The notes under the pieces are model-generated. The model saw only the letters and a program-made list of their open reading frames with translations. It was not told where the DNA came from and did not search any database. The translations under genes and the position numbers were made by a program. DNA of 64,000 nucleotides from assembly GCA_963782985.1 (NCBI GenBank), contig CAWALU010000014.1:124001-188000 (forward strand). Direction: 5' to 3'. This document shows, piece after piece, positions 59,394 through 64,000 of this stretch (position 1 is its first letter; each line of letters begins with the position of its first letter). Source of the stretch: CAVSWT01 sp963782985. GTDB taxonomy: Bacteria; Bacteroidota; Ignavibacteria; Ignavibacteriales; Ignavibacteriaceae.

Positions 59394-60104
59394 TTAAACT
59401 ACTCTTTTACCGGTTTTCATTTCATATAAAGCGTCAATTAATTCAATTGAGCTTTCTTCCATATCGCCAACCAATCTGTCAATTCGCGAAATAAAGTAAT
59501 TGTAAAAAACTTGAAGCACCATTGCAACAACAAGCCCGAAAAGCGTTGTTAAAAGAGCGACTGAAATACCTTCAGCGACAATTGCAGGAGAAATTTGCGC
59601 CGCTTCTTTAATAGCGTCAAAAGCTTCAATCATACCTTGCACAGTTCCTGTAAAACCAAGCATAGGCGCGATGGTTATGAAGGTAGAAATCCAAATCATA
59701 CCTCTTTCAAGAAAACTCATTTCAATTCCGCCGTAAGCTATAATAGCTTTTTCGGCAGCTTCCATACCTTCGTCGGCTCGTAAAAGACCGGCGTGAAAAA
59801 CTGAAGCAACTGGACCTCTTGTATTAGCGCAAACGTCTTTTGCGGCTTCAACTCCGCCTTCATTTAAAGCTTTCTTAACTTTAATAATGAATCCTCTTGT
59901 ATTAACTCTGGCTCTTGATAAAGTCCACAATCTCTCAATACAGAAAGCAAGTCCGAGAACAAGACAAGCTAAAATAGGCCACATAAAACCGCCGCCCGCA
60001 ATAAACTTAGTAGTTAACCAGTTTAAAGCTCCTGAATCGTTGGCTGCATTATTAGCTTGCGCTATAACGCTGATAATTGACGAAAATATTCCTGTAAATT
60101 CCAT
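59394..60104 (-). CDS. exbB: ExbB/TolQ/MotA-family proton channel protein
   Basis: A 236-residue inner-membrane protein with three membrane spans (about 38-58, 134-158 and 174-196) and the family segment ISTFITIAPMLGFTGTVQGMIEAF. It forms the pentameric channel around ExbD. GGAGG stands in front of ATG 60104, and a candidate promoter lies about 85 bases upstream. It heads the exbB-exbD-exbD operon. Without tonB or tolA nearby, TonB-type and Tol-type roles cannot be separated. Confidence 0.92.
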   Translation of the reverse strand: MEFTGIFSSIISVIAQANNAANDSGALNWLTTKFIAGGGFMWPILACLVLGLAFCIERLWTLSRARVNTRGFIIKVKKALNEGGVEAAKDVCANTRGPVASVFHAGLLRADEGMEAAEKAIIAYGGIEMSFLERGMIWISTFITIAPMLGFTGTVQGMIEAFDAIKEAAQISPAIVAEGISVALLTTLFGLVVAMVLQVFYNYFISRIDRLVGDMEESSIELIDALYEMKTGKRVV

Positions 60105-60185
60105 TGAGAATAACCTCCAAATATAATTAGTAATTGACGCTTAAGGTGAAGAAAGGCTCCATAATATTCTTAAAAAGATGATGCT

Positions 60186-60214
60186 ACAATAATGATTTCA
60201 AAAAACAAAGTCAA
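60186..60214 (-). promoter_or_regulatory. Candidate sigma70-type promoter for exbB
   Basis: On the - strand TTGACT (60214-60209, five of six) and TATTGT (60191-60186, four of six) are 17 bases apart. They lie in the 158-base gap before exbB and would give a leader of about 75 bases. GGAGG is well placed before the ATG. Plausible, but not proven by sequence alone. Confidence 0.4.
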
Positions 60215-60262
60215 CAAAATATTTAATCTAAATTGCAATAATAAATATCTTTAAGAAAATTT

Positions 60263-60970
60263 TTAGCTGATTTTAATTAACCGGTCGAACCTATTTTTTA
60301 ATTGAATTATGTTACCCGAAATAAAATTAAAATTTTGAAATATGCTGTGCGCAAGTTCACCAATCTCCCCCGGCTTAATCCATTTGTTAAGGTCGCTTTC
60401 CTTCCCCCATTTACGATTTGCTTCTGTATCTATAATATAAGGCGCGATGGCGTTTGCGCTCATATTAATGTTTTCACCTTCGATGGATAAGCTTTTTACA
60501 AGATGAATTAACGCGCCTTTGGCGGCGCCGTAAACTGATTTTTGGTTTTCTGCGTTCAAGCCTGTGTAAGCGGCGGTGAAGCAAATTGATCCCGCGGCTG
60601 AATCTTTTACAAGCAATGAAAAATATTTAGCTATTAAAAAACTTGTTATCAAATTAACCTTTATCATATTTTCCAAATCATCAATTTCAGTTTCCCACAA
60701 ATATTTCCCGCCGGCATATCCGCCGATTGTTGAATACAAAAAAAATATTTTATCTTTACCCGGTTTTATTTTTGCAAATGCATTAAAAACATTTTTTTCA
60801 ATTGAAAGGTCTTTAACTTTTATTTTTTTGAAAGGAAAATTTTCATCCGCTGCTTCATCAAATTTTGAATTTAATAAATAAATTACATCATAATTTTTTG
60901 AAGCCATCACATCTGTGATTCCTCTGCCAAGCGCGCCGCCCGCACCAAATATTAATAATTCTTTTTGCAT
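60263..60970 (-). CDS. Short-chain dehydrogenase/reductase-family protein
   Basis: A 235-residue Rossmann-fold oxidoreductase. The cofactor loop reads GAGGALGRG near the N-terminus, and the catalytic YxxxK is in SVYGAAKGAL with a Ser/Thr in SICFTAAYTG. The C-terminal part is short. The pattern favours classical SDRs using NAD(P); the substrate is unknown. Its ATG shares one base with the stop of the upstream nuclease-like gene, so the two are coupled. Confidence 0.83.
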   Translation of the reverse strand: MQKELLIFGAGGALGRGITDVMASKNYDVIYLLNSKFDEAADENFPFKKIKVKDLSIEKNVFNAFAKIKPGKDKIFFLYSTIGGYAGGKYLWETEIDDLENMIKVNLITSFLIAKYFSLLVKDSAAGSICFTAAYTGLNAENQKSVYGAAKGALIHLVKSLSIEGENINMSANAIAPYIIDTEANRKWGKESDLNKWIKPGEIGELAHSIFQNFNFISGNIIQLKNRFDRLIKIS

Positions 60971-62028
60971 TATTTATTTCGAATTTCAAAAATTGACGTA
61001 ACTGGAAAATGATCGCTAAAGCCGCCGAGATATTTTCTGCCTCCGTATGTTGGAAAAGGCGTTCCTTTGTATTTTCCCGTCTGCTCAACTAAAAATTCAG
61101 GCTTATAAATTTGAAATGAACCGCAAATATATTTTAAATCATTTTCCAATAAATTATTTGAAATCATAATTTGATCCAGCATGTTCCATTCAGTTTTATA
61201 TTTGTAACTTCCCAATCCTTTACTGTAATCGTCATAAGCAAGATTAAACATTTCTTTTTTGGTTTGATGAAAACCGGTTTCATTCGAATCGCAGATTAAC
61301 GGCTGCGCTTTTAAAACATTTAGAATCGCTTCATTCGTTGGATCATCGTTAAAATCTCCCATGACAATTATTTTATTAGTTGAACTAACTTTAAAATCAG
61401 AATCCATAATTTTTCTCAGAACCTTTGCCGCTTCAAATCTCTTTGATTCGCTTGCTTCTTCCCCGCTCCTTCGCGAGGGCCAATGGTTTACAAATATACT
61501 TAGAGTATCATTACTCTTATTTACAAATAAAGTTAGCTCTAAAATATATCTTGTTTTAAAACCAATCTTCTTTATTTCGTGAGGCAAAATAGATAACAAA
61601 GAAAATTTTTCTGAGTTAAAAATTAATCCATTATCAATTCCCCGTTCGTCCGGCGATTCAGCATAAGCAATTTTATATTTTTTGTTTGACTTAATTTTTT
61701 TAATCAAATCCTTCAACAAACTTTCATGTTCAACTTCGGCTACGCCTAAAATATCCGGACCTTCGCCTTCATTCATGGATGAAATAACTTTAGCCAAATT
61801 ATTCAGCTTTAATTCCAATCTTTCATTAGTCCAGCCCCCGCTGCCGGAGGGAGTAAATTCTTCATCTCTTTTTCCCGGATCATCAATTGTATCAAATAAA
61901 TTTTCGAGATTCCAAAAAGCAATAAATATTTTATTTGACTTTTCTTGCTGCATGCAATTAACATTTATAGCAATAGCAAAGAAAACAAATAGAAATATAT
62001 TTACCGATTTATTGATGGCGTTGTTCAT
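60970..62028 (-). CDS. Endonuclease/exonuclease/phosphatase-family protein, exported
   Basis: A 352-residue EEP-superfamily phosphodiesterase with an N-terminal hydrophobic export signal (SVNIFLFVFFAIAINVNC, possibly a lipobox). The catalytic set is AFWNLENLFDT (Asn, Glu), GVAEVEH, VNHWPSR, MGDFNDDP and SDHFPV (Asp-His pair), all intact. Extracellular nuclease, sphingomyelinase-type or other phosphodiesterase activity is possible. It is coupled to the SDR gene by a TAATG overlap. An exported enzyme with a cytoplasmic SDR is not an obvious pathway. Confidence 0.85.
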   Translation of the reverse strand: MNNAINKSVNIFLFVFFAIAINVNCMQQEKSNKIFIAFWNLENLFDTIDDPGKRDEEFTPSGSGGWTNERLELKLNNLAKVISSMNEGEGPDILGVAEVEHESLLKDLIKKIKSNKKYKIAYAESPDERGIDNGLIFNSEKFSLLSILPHEIKKIGFKTRYILELTLFVNKSNDTLSIFVNHWPSRRSGEEASESKRFEAAKVLRKIMDSDFKVSSTNKIIVMGDFNDDPTNEAILNVLKAQPLICDSNETGFHQTKKEMFNLAYDDYSKGLGSYKYKTEWNMLDQIMISNNLLENDLKYICGSFQIYKPEFLVEQTGKYKGTPFPTYGGRKYLGGFSDHFPVTSIFEIRNK

Positions 62029-62111
62029 AGAATTTTTCTTAAAGTAAAATTAATATTTGGTTTAAAAATAAATAATATTAGATATGTGCAAAATTATTTT
62101 GATAACAAAAT

Positions 62112-63633
62112 TTAACTGGCTGTTAAAGGAGCATTTATTTCATTTTCAGACGATGCAATTAACACAGCTCCGGCGGCGTCTCCGGTAACGTTTGTGATTG
62201 TTCGGCACATATCTAAAATTCTATCCACGCCGAGGATTAAAGCAATTCCCTCTTGCGGCACGTTTACGGATTTTAAAATAATTACCAGCATAATTATTCC
62301 CACGCCCGGCACAGGCGCCGTTCCAATAGATGCAAGCACCGCCATAAAAACTACCGTCAACTGCTGAATTAAATTTAAATCCATGCCAAAAACCTGCGCA
62401 ATGAATACAGTTGCAACTCCCTGATACAACGCGGTGCCGTCCATATTAATTGTAGCGCCCAATGGTAAAACAAAACTTGCTATTGATTTTGAAACGCCCA
62501 GATTTTCTTCGCAGGTTTCAATATTAACAGGAAGAGTTGCAGCGCTGGAACTGGTACTGAATCCTATAGCTTGAACGCGTTTAATTGATTTATAAAAATA
62601 TGATACTTTAACCTTTGTAAAAAGTTTAATGATTAGGCCATAAACGCCAAATGTATGAATTGCAAGCCCCAGTATAACAGCAAACGAATACCAAATTAAT
62701 GTTTCAAGTATGTCAAAACCAAACTCGCTTACTGTAGCGGCAATTAGAGCAAATACTCCCAACGGCGCAATTAACATTATCATATCCACCAATTTTATTA
62801 ATGCGTCAGTGATAGCATCAAAAAATTTAATTACCAAAGAAGATTTTTCTTTATCTATTAAACTTAACATTAAGCCCAAGCAAAATTGAAAAAATTACAA
62901 CTTGCAGCATATCGCCACTTGCCATTGAGCCAATTGGATTTTTAGGAACCATTTTTACAATTTCACCAAAGAAATCATATTCATGTAATTCACCGAGAGT
63001 AGATGTTGCATCTTCTTCATAAACCGAAAGCAGCCTTTCCTTAGTATCAGCTGCCATACGATGACCCGGCTGAATTAGGTTCGCTATAACTAATCCAATT
63101 GTAATTGCAAATGCTGTGGTGGTAATATAGTATGCGATTGTTTTTCCGCCGATGCGTGCGAATCTTTTTATGTCGCCCAAACTTGCAGCGCCGACGGTAA
63201 GCGAAACAAAAACAAGCGGCACTGCAATCATCATTAATAGTCGAATAAATATATCGCCAATCCATTTTATACCGGTTGCAATAGTTCCTTCACGCGAAAC
63301 TGAAACTATGCGTGAAAAGGTTTTTAATTGTGTGTCGTTACCATCTAACTTAAAATTTTTTACATTTGCTTCATTTATAATGGAATGATTTTTTTTGAAA
63401 TATGAAATTATTGCAAGCTGTTCTTTGGAATTAAAATTTATGGTGTCTTTTCTATCATTTGCAATGAAAGAAAATGTTTCCCAACCTTTTATTTTTGACG
63501 AGGTAATTTCGTTTTTTTGTAAGTATGAAATTTTAAGGCTGCTTTTTGCAACATTAAAAAATGCGCCGAACATTGCCCCAAGAATTAGAGCGATGAGTAT
63601 TTGATTATGAAGTTTCGGTAATTTTATTTTCAT
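62112..63633 (-). pseudogene. Dicarboxylate/amino acid:cation symporter (DAACS), frameshifted
   Basis: An inner-membrane transporter of the GltP/DctA type. The first part (63633 to 62851) has NQILIALILGAMFGAFF and the membrane domain up to VVIFSILLGL. It then leaves the family sequence and stops 7 codons later. The second part, in another frame (62879 to 62112), continues with GLMLSLIDKEKS and holds the Ser-rich SSSAATLPV motif, NMDGTALYQG and ITNVTGDAAGAVL. Deleting one G in the GGG at 62877-62875 restores LLGLMLS and one protein of about 505 residues. All substrate-site motifs are intact, so the break looks recent or is a base error. Confidence 0.85.
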
Positions 63634-63666
63634 GAAATGAATTCAGAACTCACTAAAATATTTTAG

Positions 63667-64000
63667 TTAAATTTTTGATTCGTTATAATTTATATCATCA
63701 ATTAATTCATTATACATTTGAACGCTTTCTTTAATAATTTGATAAGCTTTTTTCTTCCCCAAAAAATGGTTTACAACTACATGTTTATTTTCAAGTTTTT
63801 TATAATCTTCAAAAAATCTTTTAAGCTCCACAACCGTGTGAGGCGGAAGTTCAGTGATATCATCAATATAATTTACCGACATATCATTTTTTGCGACGGC
63901 AATAATTTTATCATCGCTCTCATTATCATCAACCATTCGCATAACGCCGATGACTTTTGATTCCACAATACAAAGCGGTTCAACGTCAATTGAACAGATT
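63667..64000 (-). CDS. ppa: Inorganic pyrophosphatase, C-terminal part (gene starts beyond the window)
   Basis: The frame is open to the window end and encodes SIDVEPLCIVESKVIGVM, then MVDDNESDDKIIAVAKND, ITELPPHTVVELKRFFEDYKKLENK, a family I pyrophosphatase C-terminus with its conserved Asp pair (ESDDKI) and Lys in DYKKLE. The visible 111 codons are a little over half of the usual 175-220 residues. The enzyme hydrolyses pyrophosphate from biosynthesis. The ATG-like start inside the visible part is not the real one. The symporter gene follows after 33 bases. Confidence 0.88.
   Translation of the reverse strand, partial: ICSIDVEPLCIVESKVIGVMRMVDDNESDDKIIAVAKNDMSVNYIDDITELPPHTVVELKRFFEDYKKLENKHVVVNHFLGKKKAYQIIKESVQMYNELIDDINYNESKI

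Noticed and set aside
62851..62879. Two separate symporter genes rather than one broken gene
   Set aside because: Each part alone lacks half of a single conserved fold, and the family sequence continues across the junction after removing one G.
1..64000. CRISPR array, defence island or biosynthetic gene cluster
   Set aside because: By eye I found no regularly spaced repeats, Cas, restriction, toxin-antitoxin or multi-domain synthase genes; the lone HNH protein belongs to a widespread orphan family.

Overview
The window is AT-rich, densely packed bacterial chromosome with no rRNA genes, CRISPR arrays, insertion sequences or phage genes that I can see. The best guess for the organism is a member of the Bacteroidota/Chlorobiota superphylum, probably an Ignavibacteriales-type bacterium. 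This rests on a type IX secretion sorting domain on the large subtilase, the folP-cdaA pairing, a Bacteroidota-style YbeY metal site, and DUF5683, DUF2279 and FadL-type envelope proteins. Fe-S-type PurF and TrpRS hint at an anaerobic or microaerophilic life, but that is inference.

Layout. Bases 1-8654 run on the + strand: the 3' end of folP, the c-di-AMP synthase cdaA, a glycosyltransferase, a UPF0173 hydrolase, parA-parB, two membrane proteins, an argD-like aminotransferase and nadB. A frameshifted Ppx/GppA phosphatase (8651-9570) faces them. Bases 9611-22040 return to the + strand: two uncharacterised genes, aroQ, a HAD hydrolase, a MerR regulator, tRNA-Pro(GGG) with a clear terminator, an Asp-box propeller protein, purF, a giant secreted subtilase, pgsA, ftsY and a small basic protein.

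From 22094 to the end everything is on the - strand. In transcription order (high to low coordinate) it includes: inorganic pyrophosphatase (partial), a frameshifted Na+/dicarboxylate symporter, an endonuclease/exonuclease/phosphatase protein, an SDR enzyme, exbB-exbD-exbD, yqeY-cvpA-mutS2, biotin carboxylase and its carrier, FadL, an SGNH lipoprotein, ssb, a CNNM-type transporter, an MCE protein, gamma-glutamyltransferase, acpS, a small membrane protein and an HNH endonuclease. Then comes the tight trpS-scpA-scpB-rluB-dacB-lysS run, an envelope cluster (DUF2279, glycosyltransferase, beta-barrel, ctpA, DUF3108), a gamma carbonic anhydrase, ybeY, a tyrosine recombinase, hpf-hprK, an M23 peptidase, a DUF2795 protein, holB, thiolase, 3-hydroxybutyryl-CoA dehydrogenase and a ClC channel.

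Most of the window is ordinary housekeeping. The most distinctive signal is a set of five genes whose reading frame or start is broken by what looks like one base (ppx, DUF3108, symporter, ClC 5' end, HNH 5' end). The ppx break sits on two tandem T_TTA_AAG heptamers, the classic form of a -1 ribosomal slippery site. The other four sit in or beside short homopolymers, so consensus sequence error is a serious competing explanation for all of them.
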